Origin: Apostichopus japonicus
Taxonomy: Eukaryota > Echinodermata > Holothuroidea > Aspidochirotida > Stichopodidae
Direction: 5' to 3'
Assembly: GCF_037975245.1 (NCBI RefSeq)
Contig: NC_092568.1
Coordinates: 39,572,631 to 39,636,630 of the forward strand
Length of the DNA: 64,000 nt
Shown here in pieces: positions 52,641 through 63,640 of this stretch. Both the position numbers and the translations under genes were made by a program. Within the stretch, counting starts at the first letter, position 1, and each line of letters starts with the position of its first letter. The notes beneath the pieces are model-generated. The model was not told where the DNA came from. It searched no databases and saw nothing but the letters and a program-made list of their open reading frames with translations.

Positions 52641-52949
52641 AATCTGGCTTATGATACTCGCCCACGGTGTTTAACACGATGTATAAAGAGTTCCTGAGCT
52701 CTTGAAATATCGCCCCAAGCACGTACCAATCTCGTGATAAGCACGGCATACGTCGTGACACATCATGAACAGATCGTGCTTGTTGGCGAACATCCCAAAA
52801 GTTTTAAACATGCTCAAAACTTTTGGCGACATCCTGTGTCAGCTAAATATGCACTTGTTGTGTTCGTGAACCATCGTGCTGTGTTCGTGATACATCGTGT
52901 TTGATACGTGTTGCTCGTGCAGTGCACGCGATCCCCTCGTGGAACGATT

Positions 52950-53210
52950 TTCGGTGCGTACATAATACGAGGTCGGATCCATCCGCAGGAGGTTCTGGAA
53001 TCCAGACCTGTCCTCCCGCGTCATATCCTGCATCCACGCCTCATAGAAGCCATGCTCCGGCCGCCGAAGGAGCCACGTCCTCACCCATATCTGACGTTTG
53101 ATCTTAAACCTGTGTTGCTCCTCTCCTCGTGTGAGCAAGGTGACGGCCGTAACGGCCGTGACTACAGCAGTTTTGAATTGCAGGTCAGCAGTAAGCTGTG
53201 GGTCTGTCAT
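52950..53210 (-). pseudogene. PIF/Harbinger transposase N-terminal fragment
   Basis: The minus-strand frame reads KRQIWVRTWLLRRPEHGFYE then 'WMQDMTREDRSGFQNLLRMD' and PTSYYV. This is the 'RR-WVRPWL-RR---G-Y--L--EL---D---F-NFLRM-P--F' segment that opens Harbinger nucleases (HARBI1-like). The DDE catalytic core is absent. Downstream sequence is a TCGTG-rich noncoding tract. The upstream region is cut by the TIR element at 53229. Confidence 0.75.
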
Positions 53211-53228
53211 GTTGCTGTCTAGTGTATG

Positions 53229-54709
53229 CAGGCGCGTATCCAGGGGGCGTTGGGGGCGCGCGCCCCCGGGTAAGAAAAAGAGGAGAGAAAAAAAAAGAGA
53301 AGAAAAAAGGGGAAAAGAGGGGGGGGGAAGAGGAGGAGGAGAGGAAGGAAGGGAAAAGAAAAAGAAGAAAGAGAGAAAAAGGAGAAAAGGAGGGAGTAAA
53401 AGAAAAACGCCAAGACACCTGGAAGAGAAGGAGAAACAGTGACATCATTACAGCGCTGATCCCTATTATATACACAGGGTAGCCAGTGACTGATCAAGGA
53501 TTTCGGAAGGGGCGTGCGCCTCACCCTACCCCTAACATCGTCAACTCCATTTTTGACGTTTCCATTTTGTCCTCTCTCAATAATGTATATGTACATATAT
53601 ACTATATATGGTCTATCATAACGCGTGTGTGTGTATATGAAACCTGCTATGAAACCAACTGTGGCTGGTCTCGACCTCGACCGTATCGTCGGGGAACATG
53701 ACGCATTTCGGGAAGGGGCGACTGCCCCCACCCCCCCCCCCCCTTGAGCATATTTTTTTATGATATCGTTAGTAATTTCAAAATAAAATATGCTTAAATG
53801 CAACATACAAGGCCGGGGAAGTGTCATTACCAGCGATCTGGGAGGTATTTTTGGCCAAAATTTGCTTGTACGCTTCGCGCCAACAAATGGTCCTGGGTAG
53901 TGCCATTTCCAGCGATCTGGGAGGCATTTTCGGCCAAAAATTTTCTTGTACGCTTCGCGCCAACACATGGTGGCGCTACGCTTAGATAGTTTGCCAACAG
54001 GCTTCGTCCCTCACTTGGCAAACTCCTCGCTACGCGCCTGCTCGAATTTGTAAAGCAAACAGCAGATATCACCTTATATCAATGAGCATGAAAATGGTGT
54101 TCAAAGATGAACAGCCTCAAAACTGTCTATGTGTGAAGTCATGGGCGTAGGAGCCCAATTTGATTTGGGGCTGTAACGACTTGCCCGAAAAAAATAACCA
54201 AAAATTTTCGCGCGCTACGCGCGCGTTCAACATGTTAATGTCAATACCTTATAAGCCACCAGCGGTTATTACATCGTATGCCATCGTGTACCTTACGATC
54301 CGTGAAGTTGCGCAGTATACCGCGGGATGCTAATGTAAATAACGAAATGTCTTGTGTAGATGGGGAAAACCTTGAAAAGTGGGGCTGACAGGTATTGTGG
54401 GCCGCGACGTAGAATCACCTACACAAGCAATGATCCACAGGACATGCAATCAGGTCGAACATGATTTGTGACTGGTGACAACTTAAAAAAGGTTATGGAT
54501 AAAAAAAAAACTATTGGGAAATACTTGGTTCTCAGGCAAAAGTCTACATCTGGTTGGTCATTTTTAAGCCTGAGAAGTGCCATTTCCGGTGATCTAGAGG
54601 GTATCAAAACCAGAAAAATTTTTTGTACGCTGCGCGCCAAGCGATGGTGGCGCTCCGCTTAGATAGTAATTCGCACCCCCCGGGTCAGAAAATCCTGGAT
54701 ACGCCCCTG
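53229..54709. mobile_element. 1.48-kb TIR DNA transposon, copy 2, 5-bp flank repeat
   Basis: The terminal sequences CAGGCGCGTATCCAGGGG and (reverse complement) CAGGGGCGTATCCAGGAT are the same as in the 3697-5633 element, and the interior is colinear apart from a roughly 500-bp deletion. GTATG occurs on both flanks (53224-53228 and 54710-54714). A 5-bp duplication is shorter than the 8 bp of hAT elements, so superfamily is open. It lies inside the Harbinger remnant. Confidence 0.8.
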
Positions 54710-55109
54710 GTATGCCCACTGTTTTGTGGCTTTAACTGCCAGCTTGTCACATATACCAAAGGGTACGCCAATTTAGGCCCGTTGAAAGACCGGGTCCGCA
54801 GAGAACGTATCAAAAACGTATAGATCGTGCCTTGGTCGTAGAGAGTGCGTACTAAGCTTGTATTAAGGTCGTGTTAAGGTTGTTTCAATGTCGTGCTGTC
54901 TCGTAGTCAAAACGTGCATGCTCGTGGTAGGCTCGAACAAAGTTCGTATTGTACTCTTGGTGAACTCGGGCTTTACTAGTAGCACATATTAGATGTACAG
55001 GAATTTCTTGGATTCTCTTAGTGACTACGATCAACCAGAGCTCGTTATACATCCTGTTTAACATCGTGGAAGTGGGCGAGTAGCATAAGATGAAATGCTC
55101 CATAAAACA

Positions 55110-57254
55110 ATACGCTTCATGAAAAAGATGTACTTTTTATCTTCATTCTTCTATACCTGTGATATATATTAATAACATACTTGGTGTGATAAAATGTATA
55201 TACCTGAGTACAACTCTTACATGTGGTCATTATGATCCATTAATACGTTATATCCCACTCCAGCTTATAATTACTGACAACTAGTTCCACTTAAACTGTT
55301 TTGTTCTGCAAATCTTCCAATCAATGGTCATATATTAGTATTTCAAACCAAATAACACCAATCCACACATATTCACAAATTAGATATGGAATCATAGGAT
55401 AAATTAATATCTCATTAAGGTTTTATACCCCTCTATGTTGTTATGAAAATGAAATAATTAAAACATTCATAATTCACAACAAGATCAACAGGAAAATAAA
55501 AGAATAAAACAAACTAAGGTATACTTTATAATCTAATAAATGTCCATTTTTTTTATTAGGAGGGCACATTGCTTACAAAGTGTTTTCCCATAAGCTATTG
55601 CAGTTTGACAACTGTTACAACAGATACAATGTAAAATAGACTTATGCTGTGTCAATTATCCAAGTTAAATGTATCAAACGTTTTGATTGGATGGAATTAA
55701 ATGGCCTACTTGGCTGTCCAAAGCCTTTCACGTGTAGTTGTTAACCTATGAGGTTACATGACAATTGTACTCATTTAATATACATTTTTATTACCATTCT
55801 TTACATTTACTAATGCTTGTCTTATATGCACACACAGTACAATGCTGCATGAAAAACATCTTTTGTTTTTGTGCATAAGATATTACTATACTTTAATCAA
55901 GAAGACTTGATTCTTAAAATGCAGATCCCTTCATGAATTTAATGTAAAAACAAAGTAAAAATGAATGATTACCAAACATTACTGTTTAATTGCTTTAAAT
56001 AAATTGTCATCCTTAAAACTGTAGTTCTTATATCTGCACCATCATCCTACTGTTTATAATTATGGCATTAGTATCAAAAAATAGTCATTGCAATTTACAC
56101 ATCAATACCTTATAAAATATAAGCCTCTGCAGTAAAGGCTTAACGGATAATGCAATGTAATAGGCAAAAGTACTTTTATTAAACTAAATTAGTACTAATA
56201 TTTAGGGACATGGACAGAGTCTAATTAAGCAGAAGCTGACATTAATTGAGACTATTTCTTGTCATATATTTATAATTGTTGTTTGGAAGGATAATGAAAG
56301 TAAACATATCTTAACAAAATAAGCACCCGTTTAACCCCCAATTAGGCACCATAGTTTAAGTAGGACTTCACATACAAACTCTACAAAGAAGAAGAAATTA
56401 ACATTTCAACTTTTTTGGGGGAAAAACATATAACATGGCAGGATGATACTACAAAGAAATTTCCAAATTACATTTATATAATTTCATCTGAATTGGACAC
56501 TACAATCTGACAACTGTAACTTGTTATAACGTTCAAGTTAAATAAAGCACCTATTCGGCAGTTTACAGATATATGGATACCATGATCAGAATGTAACGAT
56601 CAACCATAACTTTGTTTGTCATCCTGTTAAAAAACATTTCTAAATGACTGATACCCCAATACACAATTTAAACCATTACCTTTCAACAGTGTAACCCACA
56701 CATATGAAATCAGGGTAAAACTTGATGAAACAAGGCAGTTTTAACTTTTAAATGTAAGGAAAATGCCAGACATTTAGAAGAGCTCAATGGTGAACGATGC
56801 AATTACGCTGACGGCAGAAGTGATGCAATATAAAGCTCAAATGACCTACTAATTATTTAAATTTCCAGCATATTTGGGTACAATATTGACGTATTGACAT
56901 CAAAATTTCACTAAATTGGCAATCATCATTAATTGTCCTTTATTACATCAATATATTTAATTTACCGATATGTTTCAGAGAATAAATCATCACTTACAAA
57001 TATTTTCCTTCCATGAATTCCTTTAACCATTTGAGTCCTTTCGTTTCTTTAAAATAGATACTTTCTCAAATCTGGCAATACTCAACAATATTTTGTTATC
57101 ATTTTCATAACAAGGATTTTATCTTATTTTCCAAAAATAAATCTTTTTAATCCATCAATCTATACCTGCGTGTCATTAATGTTGACCTTGATGAATACAC
57201 TCAACGATCTAATTTTATTTCAGTCTTTTATCTTTACCATCTCCTCTTACTATG
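55110..57254. other. AT-rich region downstream of the synthetase gene
   Basis: This should contain the gene's 3' UTR (minus strand, below 57255). Several AATAAA-type signals are possible, but I cannot choose one. No other gene was recognised. Confidence 0.5.
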
Positions 57255-57422
57255 TTAGTGTTTACTAGTCAGTTGTTCATGTTTTTCAATCAGTGTTTCC
57301 ACGATGGAAGGATCCGCTAGGGTAGAAGTATCTCCGAGGCTTTCTTTCTCTCCAGCACAAATCTTCCTTAGTATCCTTCTCATAATTTTACCAGAACGAG
57401 TCTTTGGTAGTCCTGGAGTGAT
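57255..57422 (-). CDS. ACSS1: Acetyl-CoA synthetase, last coding exon
   Basis: The exon is 168 nt, in phase 0 from the preceding exon, with acceptor CATGGTGACAG. It encodes [55 protein letters not shown] and TAA at 57255-57257. PKTRSGK holds the catalytic lysine of the C-terminal lid domain of AMP-forming acyl-CoA synthetases; it contacts the adenylate and is the known acetylation site. [13 protein letters not shown] is the standard tail of acetyl-CoA synthetases. The enzyme makes acetyl-CoA from acetate, ATP and CoA. I favour ACSS1 (mitochondrial) over ACSS2 because of RMDDVIN and HRLGTAE upstream. The N-terminal half lies outside the window. Confidence 0.9.
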   Translation of the reverse strand: MTPGLPKTRSGKIMRRILRKICAGEKESLGDTSTLADPSIVETLIEKHEQLTSKH

Positions 57423-57771
57423 CTGTCACCATGATAAGAAAACAAAGTATGATTATTATACAGACAAACGCAACCTACAGCTGGGTAATTCGACCAATGA
57501 GAACAGCAGGAGCAAGCTTTCTTCCAGAAAGTTGAGACTTTTCTTTCGAAGATACAGCAAACCCTTGTAACTCTCAACAACAAATACCTCATAAACTGCC
57601 AATAATTTACATGAAACACAACTCTATTATTTTAAGCATTTAAGTGATGCTTCCTTCATTTCCACGCCATCTGTTTTGTATTTGTTTAATCACGTTAAGT
57701 TATGATCACCCAATGGCTTTATTCAAACCTTCATTGATAAACCTTTGACCTTAACTGACAGCCTCCATGCA

Positions 57772-58518
57772 CTTACCAGTACAACTTCAGGTAACTTTTG
57801 ACCTAAACTTACAGCCTCCATGCACTTACCAGTACAACATCAGGTAACCTTTGACCTTAACTGACAGCCTCCAAGCACTTACAAGTACAACTTCAGGTAA
57901 CCTTTGACCTTAACCGATAGCCTCCATGCACTTACCAGTACAACTTCAGGTAACCTTTGACCTTAACTGACAGCCTCAATGCACTTACCAGTACAACTTA
58001 ATTTAACCTTTGACCTTAACTGACAGCCTCCATGCATTTACCAGTACAACTTAATTTAACTTTTGACCTTAACCGATAGTCTCCATGCACTTACCAGTAC
58101 AACTTCAGGTAACCTTTGACCTTAACTGACAGCCTCAATGCACTTACTGGTACAACTTAATTTAACCTTTGACCTTAACTGACAGCCCCCATGCATTTAC
58201 CAGTACAACTTAATTTAACTTTTGACCTTAACCGATAGCCTCCATGCACTTACCAGTACAACTTCAGGTAACCTTTGACCTTAACTGACAGCCTCCATGC
58301 ACTTACCAGTACAACTTCAGGTAACCTTTGACCTTAACTGACAGCCTCCATGCACTTACCAGTACAACTTCAGGTAACCTTTGACCTTAACTGACAGCCT
58401 CCATGCACTTACCAGTACAACTTAATTTAACCTTTGACCTTAACTCACAGCCTCCATGCACTTACCAGTACAACTTCAGGTAACCTTTGACCCTAACTCA
58501 CAGCCTCCATGCACTTAC
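57772..58518 (-). repeat. 53-bp minisatellite made of a duplicated splice donor, 15 copies
   Basis: Read on the gene strand, each unit is the last ~17 exon bases (TACCTGAAGTTGTACTG), then GTAAGTGCATGGAGGCTG, then intron filler. Donor positions run from 58514 down to 57772 in exact 53-bp steps (14 intervals, 742 bp). The first unit is the real exon end. Most units keep GTAAG and the exonic CTG, with scattered substitutions. The array fills most of the 1.1-kb intron between the last two coding exons. Confidence 0.95.
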
Positions 58519-58640
58519 CAGTACAACTTCAGGTACAGCATAGCCAGCTATCTTCTTTTTGGTCATTGCTTTTAATTCTTCAATTATCTGATCTTCAGGT
58601 TCTGTTATACCATCTTTCAGAATTACATAAGCATAGACAC
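58519..58640 (-). CDS. ACSS1: Acetyl-CoA synthetase exon (lid domain, strand-helix part)
   Basis: 122 nt begins with GT, completing a Gly codon split from the upstream exon, and ends in phase 0. It encodes VYAYVILKDGITEPEDQIIE, ELKAMTKKKIAGYAVPEVVL, equivalent to the (A/V)(F/Y)A(F/Y)V--K ... (K/R)--I---A-P--h segment before the catalytic-lysine loop. The acceptor is TAATTATTGCAG; the donor is CTG|GTAAG. Upstream, three further copies of acceptor plus exon start occur at exact 144-bp spacing. Downstream, the donor end is copied fourteen more times. Confidence 0.92.
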
Positions 58641-59090
58641 CTGCAATAATTACAAAAACAATACAAAATCATTACATGAAATATAAAGGATGTTAATGAC
58701 AGCTGTACTAAGTATTAAGTTCTGAAGTTATCTCATCTTTGGGCTCTGTTATACCATCTTTCAGGATTACATAAGCATAGACACCTGCAATAATTACAAA
58801 CACAATACAAAATCATTACAAGAAATATAAAGGATGTTAATGACAGCTGTACTAAGTATTACGTTCTGAATTTATCTGTTCTTTGGGCTCTGTTCTACCA
58901 TCTTTCAGGATTGCATAAGCATAGACACCTGCAATAATTACAAACACAATGCAAAATCATTACAAGAAATATAAAGGATGTTAATGACAGCTGTACTAAG
59001 TATCAAGTTCTGATGTTATCTGATCTTCAGGATCTGTTATACCATCTTTCAGGATTGCATAAGCATAGACACCTGCAATAATTACAGAAA
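58641..59090 (-). repeat. 144-bp tandem repeat of an exon's acceptor half
   Basis: Acceptors (TTATTGCAG|GTGTC on the gene strand) fall at exon-start positions 58640, 58784, 58928 and 59072, exactly 144 bp apart. Each extra copy includes about 60-75 nt of exon-like sequence encoding VYAY(V/A)ILKDG-(T)-(E/D)P and then runs to a shared in-frame TAG. There is no donor, so splicing into one of them would truncate the protein. Confidence 0.93.
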
Positions 59091-59099
59091 GAAGACAGG

Positions 59100-61701
59100 A
59101 ACAATACATGCTATATAGAGAACCTGTAGGATATGCACCATTACACACTCAAACAAACTAAACACAATTTGCAGTTAGCCTAAAGCTGGTTTAATACAAA
59201 AAGATATTAACAGCAGTTTGTATGACACAACAACCCTTTATGAGCTAAATAACTTTCAAAGCATCTTCTGAATAAGATTCCCCTCTGGCCACAACATCAA
59301 AAGTCCTTTACTTTTCTCACTATCATCAGGTAACACACTATTTTACAAATCCACATTTTTTTCATCGCTATGATGTTTTTCTCTTTACTTGTCCACTTTC
59401 AGACAAAAACTTATTTGAGAACAATAACTTTACGACTAAATTCAGCACACAGAACAAGTGTCTATGAAATATGTTATGTCCACACTTTGAATACTTGTTT
59501 ATTCATCACACCTCTTCCACAAACCTTGAGCAATCTAGAATAACGGCATGTATGTATTGTCAAGTTTTGGTTGTTAAGGAAGTTGTGTAATTCTACATCA
59601 CTGCTGTTTTATTATAATCTTAACAGCAGCCGGGTCCAGCACTTTAATCTACATCTAGTTGCCTTTCTTATTGCTTAGACGTAAACAAACAGTAGTAAAA
59701 GTGCTATATACTGTGGATCTGACAACACAGGCACAATAAAAATAGAGAAAATAGAGAATAGAGGTTTCATCCTGAATATTAGGTGTATGACATCACAGTG
59801 TTTGCAAGTGCATGTGCAGTTGAGAAAAGGAATTTAACATCTTTGGTAAAAAAAACAGGTAAAGAGGTGAATCTGTCAACAAAAACTGGCAAAAGCTAAG
59901 CAATGCTACTTAACTCAGCCAGTAGAAGCTATCATGCAAGGTATATTAAATAATATAGCTTGAAAAGCTAAGCAGCTACTGATCAATGTATGTGTTTCAA
60001 AGAGATAAAAAAAAACTTTAGTCTAGCCAAAACATGAGGCTTGCAAATATACAGATGTCTCCATTGGAAAACAAGGCAAAACAAGTGCAGGATTTAATAG
60101 CACACCACATGAAAGAAACAACAACATGTTTGGCTTGCTGCTAGATATGGCAAATGGTTTTGATGCTCTTTTCCAAGCACGACAATCTTTCTGGAAAATT
60201 TATAGTTTATGTTACAACTTGACAACATTGGAAGGTACAAACACCAGACCAAACCACTAAAATTGTATCAACTTAATATCATCCAGCATTGCACAATGAT
60301 TTCACAAAATCTGTCAACAACTCTTTCACAACGTCTTTTGAAAATGATTTAATACTGTCCTTGGCATTTGCTGATACTATTAGTACAGTGATTTCAAAGG
60401 AAACCTACATTCGTTGTTTCAATTGTGTGGTTTAAATATTTACTTTAAGTTTCATATCATTTCTAAACCAAAGTCAACGTTCATAACAATATCAGGTTCT
60501 TTGTGTCACAAAGTCTCATGTTCGCTACAAAAGAACTGTATTAGTTTAAATAGACATGTGGCTGACTATAATTCAAATATGTAAACAAACTACCTAGTGC
60601 ATATATTCCTCAGTAGCAAGAAATAACAAGTTTCACAATTGCTGCTACTATTGATTTATGTATTCCCATAGTAACCTTTGATTAAGACTCTGTAGTGAAC
60701 TGAGGTGAGAATTATAACAAACTATATCTCATTTACATCCAAGACCAGTGCCGTAACTAGGTCAGCTGGGTCTCCAGAGCATGGTCCACAGAAGGCCTCA
60801 CTGTCAATGACCAAATAATATAAACATCAATAGGCTGAAGACACCTCTTAAAGTCATAAACTTCTGTTCGAAATCCCACCATCATGGGAATTCAAAATAA
60901 AGCCAGTCTTCAACAGAAAAAGCCTTAGAGGGCCACATCTAGATGCCTGTCAAATCTAAACTCAACATGGAACATAGAGTCTCCTTAAGGTCCAATTTCT
61001 ATGACTGCACAAGGTGCTAGGTTGCTCCTCCCTATGCCACTGTCAACGACTGTTTTTTGTTTCATACCCTCCCTATATGTCACTGCATGATTCAATATTA
61101 TCAAACAACTTAGTCAAAGTAATACCTCAGTGGCAGGAATAGAACAATTTCAAATATATTATTTCAAATCAAGCCTGAACTGAACAGAAACCCACTACTC
61201 TACAGCTAGTTCATCTGTTGGAGGAATACACATATTTTATAACTGAGAGTTTTATTTCCCTTTAATGAGAGTACCTCTGATCTGGCAACAGGGAATAGGT
61301 GACATTGTTACTTCAATAAAGAGGCAACAGGTCTTTTTGGTAAATTGCCATGTCCATTACCCAAACACAAATTGTACCTTGGTGAAGACTTGAAGTCAGA
61401 ATATCAGCTGCTCGTTTGAACAAATATACCAATTTTACAGAAATATTACCATTCATCCCAGCATTCATTCGTCCTACCAAGTTTGTTACTTTTCAACAAC
61501 CATAACTTAACTTTAAGAGAGCAATAAATCAAATCAATATGGCCTGCAGATTCCTAATCAGCTCCTGTCCTTCACATGATCAATTAAACTCAAGTAAGGA
61601 GTTTTCTCCACAGCTCATTCTAAAGATTAACATGATCTGATGCTTTACCAAACAAAATAACAAATGTTCTTTTTTTTTCTTTATTTTTTTAGTTCCTTTA
61701 C
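59100..61701. other. Acetyl-CoA synthetase intron
   Basis: This is 2.6 kb of AT-rich sequence between coding exons. Near 59.9-60.0 and 62.0-62.1 kb there are similar GAAAAGCTAAGCA-containing stretches, a weak dispersed intron repeat. No exon was recognised. Confidence 0.6.
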
Positions 61702-61765
61702 CTTCTCCTTTAATATCGTGAGGAAAACCAACCACTGCGGTCTCTGCCACAGCTTCATGTTCATC
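61702..61765 (-). CDS. ACSS1: Acetyl-CoA synthetase exon (GFPHDIKGE motif)
   Basis: 64 nt between TTTGTTTCTAG and GTAAAGG. It encodes DEHEAVAETAVVGFPHDIKG, E and the first base of a Gly codon. The E-AV(A)E-AV(V/I)G-PH-IKGE block is nearly invariant in acetyl-CoA synthetases and lies at the start of the mobile C-terminal domain. It enters in phase 0 and exits in phase 1, fitting both neighbours. Confidence 0.92.
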
Positions 61766-62863
61766 CTAGAAACAAAATAGAAAAGGTTAAAGGTCACAAT
61801 TAAAATGAAAAGTCAGGCTAACTAAGTTTCCAGCAACATATTTTATCCATTTCTGAGAGCACCAGCTCCATCTTTTTCAAATTAGTATAAATGGGAAATA
61901 ATGTTAAATATAGGACATCATAGTGTTTCTTTACAAAGTTAGCTTTAGAAAGTTACACAGTATGACATAACTAGATTTCAGAAGCTACACAATATAACAT
62001 AATTACCTTTAAAATATACGAAGTTTGACATAGTTAGCTTTCAAAAGCTAAACACTGCTACAAAACTTACAGCTATAATGCAGGATGTATTAGATAAAAT
62101 AACTTGAAAAGCTAAGCAATGAACATGTGAACATATGTGTTCGAAAGAGATAAAAAAAATTACCATTCTGAGCTTGAAAAACCTTAACATTTTAAGCTAA
62201 CATTCTTCTGTTTGCGTCAGTATTAAAGCTTCTGTAGAAGATGCTGTTATGATTGAGAAGTCAAGCCCTATTACATTCATATTTTTACCTTCACAGGGTG
62301 TTTGAAATTGATACAATGTTTTCTCTCTTTAATTTTCAGTATTAAATCACTAAGCTTGAAGCTCAACATTATTACATAATATTACTGAAGACTGGAGATA
62401 TACAGTGTTTAAGTATTAGTATCAAGTATCTGAACAGTATTACTTTTCCGTAGTTTTAAGAAGCTAACCAGTATGAAATGGCATTCATACCATTAAGCCT
62501 TCTTTACAAAGCCTTCATACATCTTTAAAGGAAGTTTTAATTCACAAAACAACTCATGTGTTAATCCTGTTTCATCATAAATAGCACAAGATAAATTCTA
62601 TGTGAGTTTTGTACATGAATATTCATTGCTTTTCTTCCTTACCTGCAAAGTTGTAACCATTTATGATACCACTTTAAATTCCGTTTCACCATTCCATCAT
62701 AAACATACAAATGCCAATTCCCATATTGCCTGCATCACTAATCAGGAATCACGTTGTGTTCTTTCAAGATCAAATGCATTATAGGAGTGTAAAGGCATCG
62801 CTCAACTGGTTACATCCACAATGAATGTATTTATAAGTGGTGTTATGCTTCACACAAGAATCT

Positions 62864-62991
62864 CTTACCATTGCATTTTCGGCATCTGCACAATGAATAC
62901 ATTAAAACCACAAGTGGTTTATTTCACATGAGGATCTCTTACCATTGCATCTTCCACCTCTGCTGTTATATTTCACATGAGGATCTCTTAC
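62864..62991 (-). repeat. Duplicated splice-donor ends of the upstream synthetase exon
   Basis: GCAATG|GTAAGAG occurs at the true exon end (donor bases 62987-62991) and again at 62938 and 62864 (49 and 74 bp steps). Each is preceded by a copy of exon sequence (CAGAGGTGGAAGATGCAATG, diverged in the farthest). Intronic CCTCATGTGAAATA is repeated with it. Confidence 0.9.
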
Positions 62992-63119
62992 CATTGCATC
63001 TTCCACCTCTGCTGTTCCGAGTCGATGACCTGTGACATTGATGACATCATCCATCCGTCCTGTGATGTGATAGTAACCATCAGCGTCTCTGTGAGCCCCA
63101 TTCCCAGTGCTGTAGTAAC
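62992..63119 (-). CDS. ACSS1: Acetyl-CoA synthetase exon (GRMDD hinge)
   Basis: 128 nt starts with GT (phase 1) after GCATATGTTAG and ends ATG|GTAAGAG in phase 0. It encodes [40 protein letters not shown] and AM. YYSTG(N/D)GA corresponds to the adenylate-binding TGD motif region; here Asn replaces the usual Asp of TGD, which is odd. GRMDDVIN contains the hinge between the large and lid domains, and GHRLGTAE is the next conserved block. Upstream exons are beyond the window. Confidence 0.92.
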
Positions 63120-63640
63120 CTAACATATGCAAAAAGATGTACCTTCCTTAGTCATAATGATGGAACGTTTTATGCTAAATGGATGATAATTCCATTCTCA
63201 TCCCTTTCTAGGTCAGTCCAGTTGCCAGTGCAGTAATAACCTAACATAAAGCAAATTTTTAGCAGGACATAGCTCAACCGTAATAATAACATTTTCTAAA
63301 ATGCTGATAACTACAGTCACATCTCTGTCTGAGTCACTGCCACATCTTACAAATTGCATATGCAAACAAAAGGACAATATCCAAACATACTGATGATGAC
63401 ATTTTTAAAGTGATGATACTTTTCACATTTCTCAATGATGACATTCACTTTTACAGAATCTCTATGTGGGTGAACCTTTTCTGCAGTGCAGAAATAATAA
63501 CCTAACAGACTGATAAAAGTAAACAGGTCTACCGTTGACTTTTGACATTTCATTTTTAAATTGATGATAAATTCCATATTCATATCTGTTTTTGGTAAAC
63601 CCCATCTTCAGTGAAAACCTATCAGGTGTGACTACGACAA
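63120..63640 (-). repeat. Decayed copies of the acceptor side of the GRMDD exon
   Basis: The acceptor-side sequence (TTAG|GTTA on the gene strand) recurs at exon-start positions 63240 and 63501. It is followed by diverged TACTGCACTGGCAACTGG-like exon sequence and by a shared intron segment (ATGATG, ATTCCAT, CTGTAAAA). A further worn copy lies around 63300-63360. Spacing is about 121-140 bp. Confidence 0.75.

Larger units (their letters stand above)
52648..55089. mobile_element. PIF/Harbinger-like remnant with inverted ends
   Basis: The left segment CTTATGATACTCGCCCAC, then TTTAACACGATGTATAAAGA, is mirrored at the right, where the reverse complement reads CTTATGCTACTCGCCCAC then GTTAAACAGGATGTATAACG. 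Between them lie a Harbinger N-terminal fragment, TCGTG-rich filler on both sides, and the later TIR element at 53229-54709. True terminal bases and TSD were not resolved. Confidence 0.5.

Noticed and set aside
57772..59090. CRISPR-like array
   Set aside because: The repeats are contiguous 53- and 144-bp units without unique spacers, in an animal gene intron.
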